From Christensenella sp. UBA6406 (GTDB taxonomy: Bacteria; Bacillota; Clostridia; Christensenellales; UBA1242): DNA of 32,748 nucleotides. Each line of letters opens with the position of its first letter. Position 1 is the stretch's first letter. The stretch spans positions 1 through 32,748 of the forward strand of contig DJPS01000002.1 of assembly GCA_002438625.1 (NCBI GenBank), given 5' to 3'. Under the pieces are notes generated by a model. The model saw only the letters and a program-made list of their open reading frames with translations. It was not told the DNA's origin and made no database searches. The translations under genes and the position numbers were made by a program. Positions 16,155-23,992 of the stretch are shown piece after piece.

Positions 16155-17240
16155 TTAAGCATTTGTAATTGCGCCATTTTTAATTTCAAATTTTTTATAT
16201 TTTTGATTAAATGGAAAACTTGTGCAAGTTAAAATGGTTTGAAGTTTTGTTGATATTTCAATCAATTTTTGTTGCCTCGTTTCATCTAGTTCGCTTAAAA
16301 CATCATCTAGGAGTAAAATAGGAGTGTCGCCTGTTTCAAACTTAAATGTCTCTATTTCGGCAAGTTTTAGGGATAGAGATGCGGTGCGTTGTTGACCTTG
16401 AGAGCCAAATGTTCTTAAATCTATGCCATCTAGCGTTATTTTTAAGTCATCTCTATGGGGACCAATGCTCGTATAACCTAATTCAAAATCTTTATCTATT
16501 GTAGTTTTGTAGGCGTTTAAAAGTTTTTCCTTTATTTCTGTGCTGTTTTCGCCTGTTGTGCCAATGTAACTTAGTTCTAAGTTCTCTTTACTGCTTGTTA
16601 AAAAGTTGTGGCAGTTGGCAACTTTTGGGGCAAGTTTGTTTATAAATTTTATTCTACTTAAAATTATTTTTGATGCAGTTTCTGCTAGTTGTTCATCCCA
16701 AATTAAAATTGTTTCTTTTAGTGTTGCTATGTTTTTAGATTGCTTTATAAGTTTGTTGCGTTGGTTTAAAATTCGTTCATAGCGTTGCAGTAAATAAAAA
16801 TAATTTTTAGAGGCTTGACAGATGTCCATATCCATAAATTTTCGCCTTTCGCTAGGTGATTCCTTTATCAACTTTAAATCATCTGGGAAGAAATAAATAA
16901 CATTTAAGATGCCCATTAACTCGCTTATTTTTTTTATAGGAATGCCATTTATTAAAATTATTTTTTTGCCTTGTTTGAATAGCCTGATTTCAATATTTGT
17001 GTTTCCTGTCGCTTTTTGTAAGGTTAGTTTTATAACTGCATTATTGCAATTCCATTTAACTAAATCTTTATCTTTGCTAACTCGTGGGCTTTTTCCTAAT
17101 GCAAGCAAAAAAATAGATTCAAGTAAATTTGTTTTGCCTTGTGCATTGTTGCCGACTAAAACATTTAACTTGTCATCTAAATTAATTTTTGCATAATTGT
17201 AGTTTCTAAAATTTTTTATTTCTAAATTTGTTATTTTCAT
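16155..17240 (-). CDS. recF: DNA replication and repair protein RecF
   Basis: SMC-like ATPase that loads RecA at single-strand gaps together with RecO and RecR. The family opening MKITNLEIKNFRNY is followed by the Walker A GNNAQGKTN (30-38), the signature motif FGSQGQQRTASLSLKLAE (about 280-298) and the Walker B/D-loop PILLLDDVLSELDE (about 307-320). The 361-residue length is normal. No clear ribosome site precedes the ATG. In most Firmicutes recF sits between dnaN and gyrB; here neither is adjacent and the neighbours are HU and a small membrane protein. Confidence 0.96.
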   Translation of the reverse strand: MKITNLEIKNFRNYNYAKINLDDKLNVLVGNNAQGKTNLLESIFLLALGKSPRVSKDKDLVKWNCNNAVIKLTLQKATGNTNIEIRLFKQGKKIILINGIPIKKISELMGILNVIYFFPDDLKLIKESPSERRKFMDMDICQASKNYFYLLQRYERILNQRNKLIKQSKNIATLKETILIWDEQLAETASKIILSRIKFINKLAPKVANCHNFLTSSKENLELSYIGTTGENSTEIKEKLLNAYKTTIDKDFELGYTSIGPHRDDLKITLDGIDLRTFGSQGQQRTASLSLKLAEIETFKFETGDTPILLLDDVLSELDETRQQKLIEISTKLQTILTCTSFPFNQKYKKFEIKNGAITNA

Positions 17241-17314
17241 CTTAATTTTATTTTACCAAAAAATTAAAAATTTTTCAATCATTTATTTGAATTTTAAATT
17301 TATTTTTAGTGTAA

Positions 17315-17905
17315 TTATTTTAAATTTGAATCAGTTGTGTTTGTGTTGGTGTCTTTTAAATTATTTTCCTTGTTTAAATAGTATTTAGAATAAACATCAT
17401 CTTTTAGTTTAATCATTTTGCTTTCGTTTATATAATTAGACTTATAAAGTGAATCAATTATTGCAATTTCTTCATTATAAGATTTTTTTGCCTTTTCGTC
17501 TATAGTCATTTTCTTGTTTGCATTATAAAGCCCTAAGACTAAAAATATAAATGAAACTATAAATATCAATTTAGTTATAAGCGAACTTAAAATCATTAAT
17601 GCTCCAGTTAAGATTATAAGCCAAATATAAAGATTTTGATTATCCAAAAATTTTATGCGGTCTAATTTTAATTTTTTGTATGATAGTAAAATTAATGTTA
17701 AATTAGCAACAATAAAACATAAAATCATAAAGTAGTAAAAGGCTATATATGATGAAATTTGAAGGACAGCACCATCAAAATCTCTTACTGTAAATAAGTA
17801 ATTTAAAGTATAACTAAATCCGTAATCTATATATATGAATTCTATAATGCAAGCAATAATGCATAAAATGTTTGCTATTTTTAATAGAGTTTTGTAGTTT
17901 TTCAT
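17315..17905 (-). CDS. Four-helix membrane protein with SHOCT-like C-terminus
   Basis: A 196-residue protein with four hydrophobic segments (about 8-27, 48-75, 92-110, 112-128). A cytoplasmic tail follows in which EEIAIIDSLYKSNYINESK and then MIKLKDDVYSKYY resemble the SHOCT motif, a short helix-turn-helix with a gap for a Gly/Ile turn often found at the C-terminus of membrane proteins. The extreme end is polar and Thr/Asn-rich. AAGGG lies 12 bases upstream, and a consensus promoter is at 17944-17972. The gene may be co-transcribed with recF, 74 bases downstream. Function unknown. Confidence 0.65.
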   Translation of the reverse strand: MKNYKTLLKIANILCIIACIIEFIYIDYGFSYTLNYLFTVRDFDGAVLQISSYIAFYYFMILCFIVANLTLILLSYKKLKLDRIKFLDNQNLYIWLIILTGALMILSSLITKLIFIVSFIFLVLGLYNANKKMTIDEKAKKSYNEEIAIIDSLYKSNYINESKMIKLKDDVYSKYYLNKENNLKDTNTNTTDSNLK

Positions 17906-17943
17906 AAATGTTATTTTCCCTTAAAATAAATATATCTTTTTAA

Positions 17944-17972
17944 ATTTTAACTATAAAATGTTAATTTGTCAA
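17944..17972 (-). promoter_or_regulatory. Consensus minus-strand promoter
   Basis: On the minus strand: TTGACA (17972-17967), 17-base spacer, TAAAAT (17949-17944), 38 bases before the SHOCT-like protein's ATG. It lies back to back with the punA promoter. Confidence 0.83.
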
Positions 17973-18009
17973 CTTTTTACATAAATTTCTAGTTTTTTAT
18001 TGATTTTTA

Positions 18010-18018
18010 TGGTAAAAT
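18010..18018 (+). promoter_or_regulatory. Extended -10 promoter for punA
   Basis: TGG plus TAAAAT (18013-18018). No convincing -35 lies at the usual distance. The same TGG-TAAAAT module occurs before thyX and the nuclease pair. Confidence 0.45.
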
Positions 18019-18064
18019 AATTCGTAGTTAGTTGTAGTTTAAGTTGTGTGGGAGTTTTTTGTTT

Positions 18065-18880
18065 ATGGAAAATATGGATAAAATTGTTGGTCAAATTAGA
18101 AATGTTGTTGGAGATTTGAAAATTGAAGTTGCTGTTATTTTGGGAAGTGGATGGAATGAGTGTCTAAAAAAAGTAAAAATATTATATGAAATTCCTTATA
18201 GAGAAATTGAAGGTATGCCAACTTGCAGTGTAAAGGGGCACAAGGGTAAGTTTGTTTTTTGCGAGTTTGAAGGCGTAAAGTTTGGTGTTATGCAAGGGCG
18301 TTTTCATATGTATGAAGGTTATAGTGCGTTTGAAACAACGATGGGGTTGCAAGTTTTGTCTTGTTTAGGTGCTAAGACTTGCTTGATTACAAATGCGTGT
18401 GGTGGCGTTAATTTGGGTTATAGGCAAGGAGATGTTGTTATTGTTAATGATGTTATAAATTTAACAGGGAGAAATGCTCTTGCTGGATTAAAACCTACTG
18501 ATGAATATCCTATTTTTGTATCAATGGGAAATGCTTTAAGCGGAAATTTAATTGAAATTGCAGAAAAAGAAGCGAAAAAACTTAAAATTAATCATAAATT
18601 AGGTGTTTATGCACAAGTTTTGGGCCCGACATATGAGACTGCTAGTGAAGTTAGGATGCTTAGGACATTGGGGGTGGATTGTGTTGGTATGAGCACTGTG
18701 CAAGAAGTAATTATGGCAAGGTATTTAAAAATGGATGTGCTTGCACTTGCTTATATTTCTAATTTGGCGGAAGGGATGTCTAAAGAAAATTTAAATCATA
18801 ATGAAGTTTTAAACAGTGCTAAGTTTTTGGCGGAAAATTGTTCTAATTTAATTTTAAATATTATATCAAAATTAAAATAA
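18065..18880 (+). CDS. punA: Purine nucleoside phosphorylase (trimeric PNP type)
   Basis: Purine salvage enzyme that splits purine nucleosides with phosphate into base plus ribose 1-phosphate. Motifs of the trimeric family are present: VAVILGSGW with the phosphate-binding Ser, SVKGHKGKF, the substrate-loop MQGRFHMYEGY, ITNACGGVN, and the base-site VLGPTYETASEVRMLRTLGVDCVGMSTVQE, given here in pieces: GPTYETASE and VGMSTVQEV. The 271-residue length fits. The ATG at 18065 is chosen because GGGAG (18050-18054) lies ten bases before it; an in-frame TTG at 18044 is upstream of that site. A possible operon continues with the SGNH hydrolase remnant and the RsgI-like protein, as no terminator is visible between them. 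Confidence 0.93.
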   Translation: MENMDKIVGQIRNVVGDLKIEVAVILGSGWNECLKKVKILYEIPYREIEGMPTCSVKGHKGKFVFCEFEGVKFGVMQGRFHMYEGYSAFETTMGLQVLSCLGAKTCLITNACGGVNLGYRQGDVVIVNDVINLTGRNALAGLKPTDEYPIFVSMGNALSGNLIEIAEKEAKKLKINHKLGVYAQVLGPTYETASEVRMLRTLGVDCVGMSTVQEVIMARYLKMDVLALAYISNLAEGMSKENLNHNEVLNSAKFLAENCSNLILNIISKLK

Positions 18881-18924
18881 AATTCAATTCTAAATTAATT
18901 AAAATTAAAGAAGGGGTGAAATGG

Positions 18925-19565
18925 ATGAAAATTTTAGTTTATGGAGATTCTATATCTTGGGGCTATGTGCCTTCGTTGTATGGTTATAGTTCTAATGCTG
19001 TATGGGAAAACTTTAAAGAAAATCAAATGTGGTGGTTTCCGCTTAAAAAATTTGGTGATTTGTGTGTAAATGCAAAGGTTGGCAGATGTGTTAATGCAGA
19101 TAATCTTAATATAAAAGATTCAAATGCATTAATGACTATAAGAAAAGATGTAAAAGATAAATTTGATGTGGCATTTATTATGCTTGGAACAAATGATATG
19201 CGTTCTACATTTAACAAAAGTGCTGAAAATATAGTTAGGGATTTAAATTTGCTTATAAACAATATGAAATATTGTGCTAAAAACTTTGTTATAATGCTCT
19301 GCCTAAAATAATTGAAAGTACGCCTATAACGAAAAAATATTATAAAGGAGCGGAGGATAAGTCTAAGAATTTAAATAACTTGCTATATAAATATGCAAAG
19401 CAAATGAAATTTAGATTTATTTCCGCTTTTGGCTGTGAAGTTGGGTGTGATGGCGAGCATTTAACAGAGAAAGGTCAAGCACAACTTGCTAAAATGGTTA
19501 ATGAGTATGCGCTTTTGTATTTATGTGATAAGAACAGTAAAGATGAGTGTTTAGATAAAACTTGA
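18925..19565 (+). pseudogene. SGNH/GDSL hydrolase, interrupted by a single-base frameshift
   Basis: The first frame, from ATG 18925 (AAGGGG at 18911-18916), begins KILVYGDSISWGY, the block I nucleophile Ser motif, and carries AFIMLGTNDMR, the block III motif. It stops at 19309-19311. The rest, including DGEHLTEKGQAQLA with the catalytic Asp and His of block V, continues in the next frame to 19565. The reading must shift between 19281 and about 19299; the downstream frame reads NALPKIIESTP there, as intact homologues should. The span is 641 bases, so adding one base restores a 214-codon gene. Either a recent inactivating deletion or an assembly error explains this. Intact, it would be an esterase or deacetylase. 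Confidence 0.75.
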
Positions 19566-19584
19566 TTTAAGGTTGTGATTAAAA

Positions 19585-20517
19585 ATGGATAGGAAATTTA
19601 TGAATATGAAGCAAAAAAGTGGTTTAATTAATGAAAATGATGTTTTAAAGAGTAAAGTGATTGTTTTTGCGTTTGTGCTGATTGCTATGGTTATGCTTAT
19701 ATTTGCTAGTTATTTTATAATTGCATCTGTGCTAGGAATAGACAATAAGAGTTGTAAAATATTTTTGCGTGGAGATGCGATTTGCGAGGTTGAGTTAGAT
19801 AGCAGTGGAAAAGTTTCAAACATAGAAGTATATAATGAAAAAGGTGCAATATATGTTGCGAAAGAGAATTTTATATCAAAAGACTTGTATGATGTAATTG
19901 AAAAGATTGCGGAATTAAAATTTAATTTAAGATTAAGTGAAGAAGATAATGTACTGGTTTTAAATTGTGCTTTTTCAAGCGATTATTCTTACAAGATGAT
20001 AAAAGAGAAACTTAGCAGTGTTGTTAATTCTATTTCTGAGAAATATAATGCAACAATAATGGTTAAAAACTTTTCTTTAAATGACTATGAAGTAACATTT
20101 AGTGAAGAAAAAAGTGTTGAGATGAATTCAAAAGAATATATAGAGCATTATGAAGAAGTTTTAACGAGTGAATTAAAAGTTGCGGTTGAAAGCAAGATGA
20201 GTAATGTTAAGAATTTAATCAATATATTAACTCCTTATGCTGATAGTGGGAATATGGATAAAGTTGCAAGTGAAGATTTTGAAAATGTTGTGGTTAATTT
20301 GGAAGAATTTTCTGCTAATTTTAATTATAATTTAAGTGATTATGATTTGAATAATTTAACATACGACAATGTTTTCAATATTGTTTCAAAGTTACAAGAA
20401 ATGCAAAATGATTTAGAAATAAAATTGGCTGAATTAGATGCAAATTATAATATAAAAAATTATAATGAGTTTGCTTACAATGTTAAAAAACTTCTTATTC
20501 AAGGAATTGGGGCGTAA
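19585..20517 (+). CDS. Membrane protein with RsgI-like extracellular domain (tentative)
   Basis: A 310-residue protein with a short cytosolic N-terminus, one transmembrane helix (about 25-49) and a long outside part. Residues 55-165 (AICEVELDSSGKVSNIEVYN, then LYDVIEKIAELKFNLRLS, NVLVLNC and VVNSISEKYNATI) resemble the middle domain of RsgI-type anti-sigma factors, where a strand pattern of Gly-Lys-Val with alpha-Asn is followed by a helix and a second strand. The C-terminal 130 residues are acidic and helical, probably a coiled coil. No sigma factor gene is adjacent and the N-terminal cytosolic anti-sigma module is reduced to about 20 residues, so a regulatory role is uncertain. The ribosome site is weak; ATG 19600 is an alternative start. 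Confidence 0.5.
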   Translation: MDRKFMNMKQKSGLINENDVLKSKVIVFAFVLIAMVMLIFASYFIIASVLGIDNKSCKIFLRGDAICEVELDSSGKVSNIEVYNEKGAIYVAKENFISKDLYDVIEKIAELKFNLRLSEEDNVLVLNCAFSSDYSYKMIKEKLSSVVNSISEKYNATIMVKNFSLNDYEVTFSEEKSVEMNSKEYIEHYEEVLTSELKVAVESKMSNVKNLINILTPYADSGNMDKVASEDFENVVVNLEEFSANFNYNLSDYDLNNLTYDNVFNIVSKLQEMQNDLEIKLAELDANYNIKNYNEFAYNVKKLLIQGIGA

Positions 20518-20542
20518 TTTGGCTTAAAAATTTAAAAAGTGG

Positions 20543-20571
20543 TTGACTTTTGTTGTGTAAAAGCATAAAAT
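20543..20571 (+). promoter_or_regulatory. Promoter for the metal-export genes
   Basis: -35 TTGACT (20543-20548), 17-base spacer, -10 TAAAAT (20566-20571). The transcript start, about 20578, falls inside the palindromic operator at 20575-20590. Confidence 0.83.
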
Positions 20572-20574
20572 TAG

Positions 20575-20590
20575 TTGAATGGACATTCAA
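20575..20590 (+). promoter_or_regulatory. Palindromic operator of ArsR/SmtB type
   Basis: TTGAATG (20575-20581) and CATTCAA (20584-20590) form a perfect inverted repeat with two bases between. The core TGAA-N6-TTCA is the half-site pattern bound by CzrA/SmtB-type zinc sensors and relatives. Placement just past the -10 fits repression that is released when metal is abundant. No ArsR-family gene is in the window. Confidence 0.65.
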
Positions 20591-20671
20591 ATGTTATGCG
20601 ATTTTAGTGAACTGCTTTTTTTGTTTCTGAGAGTGTGTGAGTGTTTGGGAATGTTTTAAAGGTGGGTTAAA

Positions 20672-20893
20672 ATGAAGATTATCATTAAAATGGATGGGCT
20701 AGACTGTGCTGCGTGTGCAGGGTTAATTGAAGAAGATATATCAAAGTTGCCACAAACTAGCAATGTTGTTTTAAATTTTGTGCTTTCAAAACTAACTGCT
20801 GAGATAGGGGAGAATGACCCTGATATGTTTGTTCAAGTTTGCACTAAAATTGTGCATAGATATCACCCAGAAGTTAGAGTTAGAAGAATATAA
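20672..20893 (+). CDS. Heavy-metal-associated (HMA) domain protein, stand-alone metallochaperone
   Basis: A 73-residue ferredoxin-like HMA domain with the metal-binding C12-A-A-C15 in GLDCAACAG, preceded by the usual Met-Asp-Gly-Leu turn (MKIIIKMDGLD). It binds soft or transition metal ions through the two Cys. It lies 58 bases before the P-type ATPase gene, which lacks such a domain of its own, so the chaperone probably hands metal to the pump or regulates it. AAAGGTGG precedes the ATG. Expression should follow the ArsR/SmtB-type operator upstream. Confidence 0.85.
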   Translation: MKIIIKMDGLDCAACAGLIEEDISKLPQTSNVVLNFVLSKLTAEIGENDPDMFVQVCTKIVHRYHPEVRVRRI

Positions 20894-20951
20894 ATTTTTG
20901 CATTATTTTTTTTGCATATATAAAGTAGGAAAAGAGTTTAAGGGAAATTCA

Positions 20952-22904
20952 ATGAAAAAAAGGATAAATTATAATTACATATTAATTGCGTTATCAATAA
21001 TTTGTTTGTGCGTGGGTTGGTTTGTGCCGTTTAAAAGTGAATATATAAGGGTTACATTTTATATTGCAAGTTATTTGCTTGTTGGTGCGAAAGTTTTGTG
21101 GCGAGTTGCTTTAAATTTTGCACATAAAAACTTTTTTGATGAAAATACGCTTATGGGACTTGCATCTATTGGTGCAATATGTTTGCAAGATTATAGGGAA
21201 GCAATTTTTGTTATGCTACTTTATAATATTGGCACAATGCTTCAAAGTCGTGCGGTGAACAAGTCAAGGCGTTCTATTGCTGAACTTATGGACATTCAGG
21301 CAGAATATGCGAATGTGATTGTTGATGGTGTTTGCGAAAGAAAGGAAATTTACGATGTTAAAGTTGGTGATTTGCTTTTAATTAAAGCGGGCGAAAAGGT
21401 AGCAGTTGATGCGGAAGTTGTTGAAGGGCAAAGCAGTTTAGATACATCAACTATAACGGGCGAGAGTTGCCCACGATTTGTGAGTGTTGGGGATAAAATT
21501 ATAAGCGGAAGCATTAACAAGGATGGAGTTATTTACGCACGGGCGACCGCGGAATATTGTGATAGCACTGTAAGCAAGATTTTGGAAATGGTGGAGGAGG
21601 CGACAAGTCGCAAGTCTAAGTGTGAGCATTTTATAAGCAGGTTTGCCAAATTTTATACGCCTGTGGTTTGTGTGATTTCGTTGTTACTTTTTGTTATTCC
21701 TGTTTTGTGTGGAATGGATACGCTGGAATGGCTTAAAAAAGCATTGATATTCCTTGTTGTGAGTTGCCCTTGTGCACTTGTTATTTCTGTGCCACTTAGT
21801 TTCTTTGGGGGGATTGGTGGCTTATCAAGGCAAGGTGTGCTTATAAAAGGAAGCAATTATTTAGAGGCGTTAGCAAAGTCTAAGGTGGTTGCTTTTGATA
21901 AAACTGGGACACTTACGAGTGGTGAGTTTGAAGTTGTTAAAGTTGTGCCATATGGCATAAAAGAATATGATTTTATCCGCTATATTTATGCTATTGAAAA
22001 ATATAGTAATCATATTTTGGGGTTGGCGGTTAAAACATATTGTGAAAAATGTGAAAAAGATGCAAAAATAAGCCGTAAAAATGCGGGAAAAGATGGTGAA
22101 ACTGATTGCTTTAAGTTGTTAAGTGAAAGTGCGATAAATGTTAAGGAAGTTGCTGGATATGGAATTTATGGGCAAATTAATGGTGGTTACATTTATGCGG
22201 GTTCTGATAGGTTGCTTGAGAATAAGCACATTAAGTTTCAAAAGGCAAAAGATGGTGGCACAATAATTTATCTTGCAAAGGATGGCATATGTTTGGGTTA
22301 CATAGTTCTTAAAGATAAAGTTAAAAATGATGTATCTAAATCAATTTGCAAATTAAAAGGTTTGGGAATAAAGAAGTCTGTGCTTTTATCAGGTGATAGG
22401 GCAGATGTAGTTAAAATGGTTGGCGAAAGTTTGGGGTTTGATGAAAGCTATGGCGAACTTTTACCTAATCAAAAGGTGGAAAAAGTTGAAGGCTTAATTA
22501 AGAGCGAAAGACAAAGTGGTGGCAAAGTTGTTTATGTTGGTGATGGCGTAAATGATGCACCAGTTTTAACTGCGAGCGATATAGGCATTGCTATGGGTGG
22601 TTTTGGTGCAGATTGTGCCAAAGAAGCGAGTGATGTTGTGATTATGAACGATGAAATATCAAAAGTTCCGCTTGCTATTAAAGGTGCGAAAAAGACAATG
22701 CGAATAATAACGGAAAATGTGTGCTTTGCTTTATGCATTAAATTTGCTATTTTGCTTTTAGATATCTTTGGTTTTGCAACAATGTGGCTTGCTGTGTTTG
22801 CTGATGTGGGCGTAACCATTCTTGCAATTTTAAATTCTCTTAGAACATTAAATATGAAAGATAAGAGTGTAGATGTCGGCAAAGAAAATGGAGAAGTAGG
22901 ATAA
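20952..22904 (+). CDS. P1B-type heavy-metal exporting ATPase, Zn/Cd/Pb subclass
   Basis: A 650-residue metal pump of the inner membrane. The ion-binding C272-P-C274 lies in SCPCALVIS, the phosphorylated Asp is D316 in DKTGTLT, and the hinge is GDGVNDAPVL. The last membrane region carries FADVGVTILAILNSLR, whose D618 is the marker residue of the P1B-2 (zinc/cadmium/lead) group. The actuator TGES is in SSLDTSTITGESCP. The nucleotide domain has SNHI (H354) where this family normally has SEHP, so the diagnostic His-Pro pair is His-Ile. There is no N-terminal HMA domain; one is encoded separately upstream. The ATG at 20952 is fixed by AGGG; a longer frame overlapping the HMA gene is unlikely. The rRNA methyltransferase starts 2 bases after the stop. 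Confidence 0.92.
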   Translation: MKKRINYNYILIALSIICLCVGWFVPFKSEYIRVTFYIASYLLVGAKVLWRVALNFAHKNFFDENTLMGLASIGAICLQDYREAIFVMLLYNIGTMLQSRAVNKSRRSIAELMDIQAEYANVIVDGVCERKEIYDVKVGDLLLIKAGEKVAVDAEVVEGQSSLDTSTITGESCPRFVSVGDKIISGSINKDGVIYARATAEYCDSTVSKILEMVEEATSRKSKCEHFISRFAKFYTPVVCVISLLLFVIPVLCGMDTLEWLKKALIFLVVSCPCALVISVPLSFFGGIGGLSRQGVLIKGSNYLEALAKSKVVAFDKTGTLTSGEFEVVKVVPYGIKEYDFIRYIYAIEKYSNHILGLAVKTYCEKCEKDAKISRKNAGKDGETDCFKLLSESAINVKEVAGYGIYGQINGGYIYAGSDRLLENKHIKFQKAKDGGTIIYLAKDGICLGYIVLKDKVKNDVSKSICKLKGLGIKKSVLLSGDRADVVKMVGESLGFDESYGELLPNQKVEKVEGLIKSERQSGGKVVYVGDGVNDAPVLTASDIGIAMGGFGADCAKEASDVVIMNDEISKVPLAIKGAKKTMRIITENVCFALCIKFAILLLDIFGFATMWLAVFADVGVTILAILNSLRTLNMKDKSVDVGKENGEVG

Positions 22905-22906
22905 AA

Positions 22907-23710
22907 ATGAAAATTATCAACATTGGTAAAGAAAATGCGACTTATCAGCAAATTGTTGCACTTAAAGAAAACAGAAATAAACGGGCACAAATGAAATTGT
23001 TTTTTGTTGAGGGTGTTCAAAATATTAAAGATGCTATAACTTTTGGTTGGGAAATTGAGGCATTTATTTATGCTAGTGACACAAAGTTGTCAGATTGGGC
23101 GAAAGGAATTATAAATAAAGCGAATTTTAATTATGTTTTATCTTCCGAATTGATGAACAAATTAAGTGATAAAGATGAAGTTAGTGAAATATTGGCGATT
23201 ATTAAAATGAAATCTTCTACTTTGAAAAAATATTCAAACAATCCTATTTTTGTTTTACTTGATAGGCCATCAAAAAAGGGAAATTTAGGCACAATAATTA
23301 GAAGTTGTGATGCATTGAATGTAGAGCATATTTATTTTTCAGGACATGGGGTTGATATTTGCGATCACACCGTAATAACGGCATCAATGGGTTCATTTTT
23401 TAAACTTCCAATAACATTTATTTCAAGTAATAATGAATTTATCAATTTAGTCAATAATTTAAAAAGTGAATTTAATGATTTAAAAGTTGTTGCAACATCT
23501 TTGCAAACGGATAGCAGATTGCAAGATTATAATTTTAATAGACCAATTTTATTATTGGTGGGAAATGAAACGGATGGATTGTGTAAATTCTATAATGAAA
23601 ATGCGGATGATTTTGTAAAGATTTCAATGAGAAGCGGGATAGATTCATTAAATATTGCTTGTGCGACAACAACTTGTTTATATGAAATAAACAGACAGCG
23701 TGGTTTTTAA
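22907..23710 (+). CDS. SpoU/TrmH-family RNA 2'-O-ribose methyltransferase
   Basis: SPOUT methyltransferase that uses S-adenosylmethionine to methylate a ribose in rRNA or tRNA. An N-terminal substrate-binding module (FVEGVQNIKDAI) is followed by three family motifs: NLGTIIRSCDALN, LLVGNETDGL and SMRSGIDSLNIACATT. The latter two form the trefoil-knot cofactor site. The 267-residue length fits the TrmH/RlmB group; the exact RNA target cannot be told. It begins two bases after the metal ATPase stop, so it is translationally coupled and shares its transcript. This is a common but functionally odd pairing. A terminator lies 45 bases after its stop. Confidence 0.9.
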   Translation: MKIINIGKENATYQQIVALKENRNKRAQMKLFFVEGVQNIKDAITFGWEIEAFIYASDTKLSDWAKGIINKANFNYVLSSELMNKLSDKDEVSEILAIIKMKSSTLKKYSNNPIFVLLDRPSKKGNLGTIIRSCDALNVEHIYFSGHGVDICDHTVITASMGSFFKLPITFISSNNEFINLVNNLKSEFNDLKVVATSLQTDSRLQDYNFNRPILLLVGNETDGLCKFYNENADDFVKISMRSGIDSLNIACATTTCLYEINRQRGF

Positions 23711-23754
23711 TTAAATAAAAGTAATGCTATAATTAGACGTTATAAAAATTGATT

Positions 23755-23798
23755 TGTGAGACATTAAAATGAAGAATTTTGAAGGCTCACATTTTTTT
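23755..23798 (+). terminator. Terminator of the metal-export/methyltransferase transcript
   Basis: TGTGAG (23755-23760) pairs with CTCACA (23786-23791), enclosing an inner AAAAT/ATTTT stem, followed by seven T. Confidence 0.85.
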
Positions 23799-23840
23799 AG
23801 TTATTAAATTTTATAAATCAGTTAAAAAATTAAATTTTGC

Positions 23841-23869
23841 TAGACAATAAAGATTTTATGTGGTATAAT
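23841..23869 (+). promoter_or_regulatory. Promoter for the Sel1-repeat gene
   Basis: -35 TAGACA (23841-23846), 17-base spacer, perfect -10 TATAAT (23864-23869) with TGG just before it. The leader is about 115 bases. Confidence 0.78.
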
Positions 23870-23992
23870 TAACTATAGATTAAGTTGCTTTTAATTAAGT
23901 TATGTGATAGTTTGTTTGTGGGGATTTTAAATAGATTGGTGCAAAAAGTAAAAGTAACTAAGAATAATAAATCATAATATTGGAGGGAATTG

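Noticed and set aside
19278..19311. Programmed -1 frameshift in the SGNH hydrolase
   Set aside because: The nearest candidate T-AAA-AAC is not a proper slippery heptamer and the -1 frame has a stop at 19278-19280, so a plain one-base loss is simpler.
20814..20951. Upstream extension of the metal ATPase frame overlapping the HMA gene
   Set aside because: The extra 46 residues have no family similarity, overlap the HMA gene in another frame, and the ATG at 20952 has a proper ribosome site.
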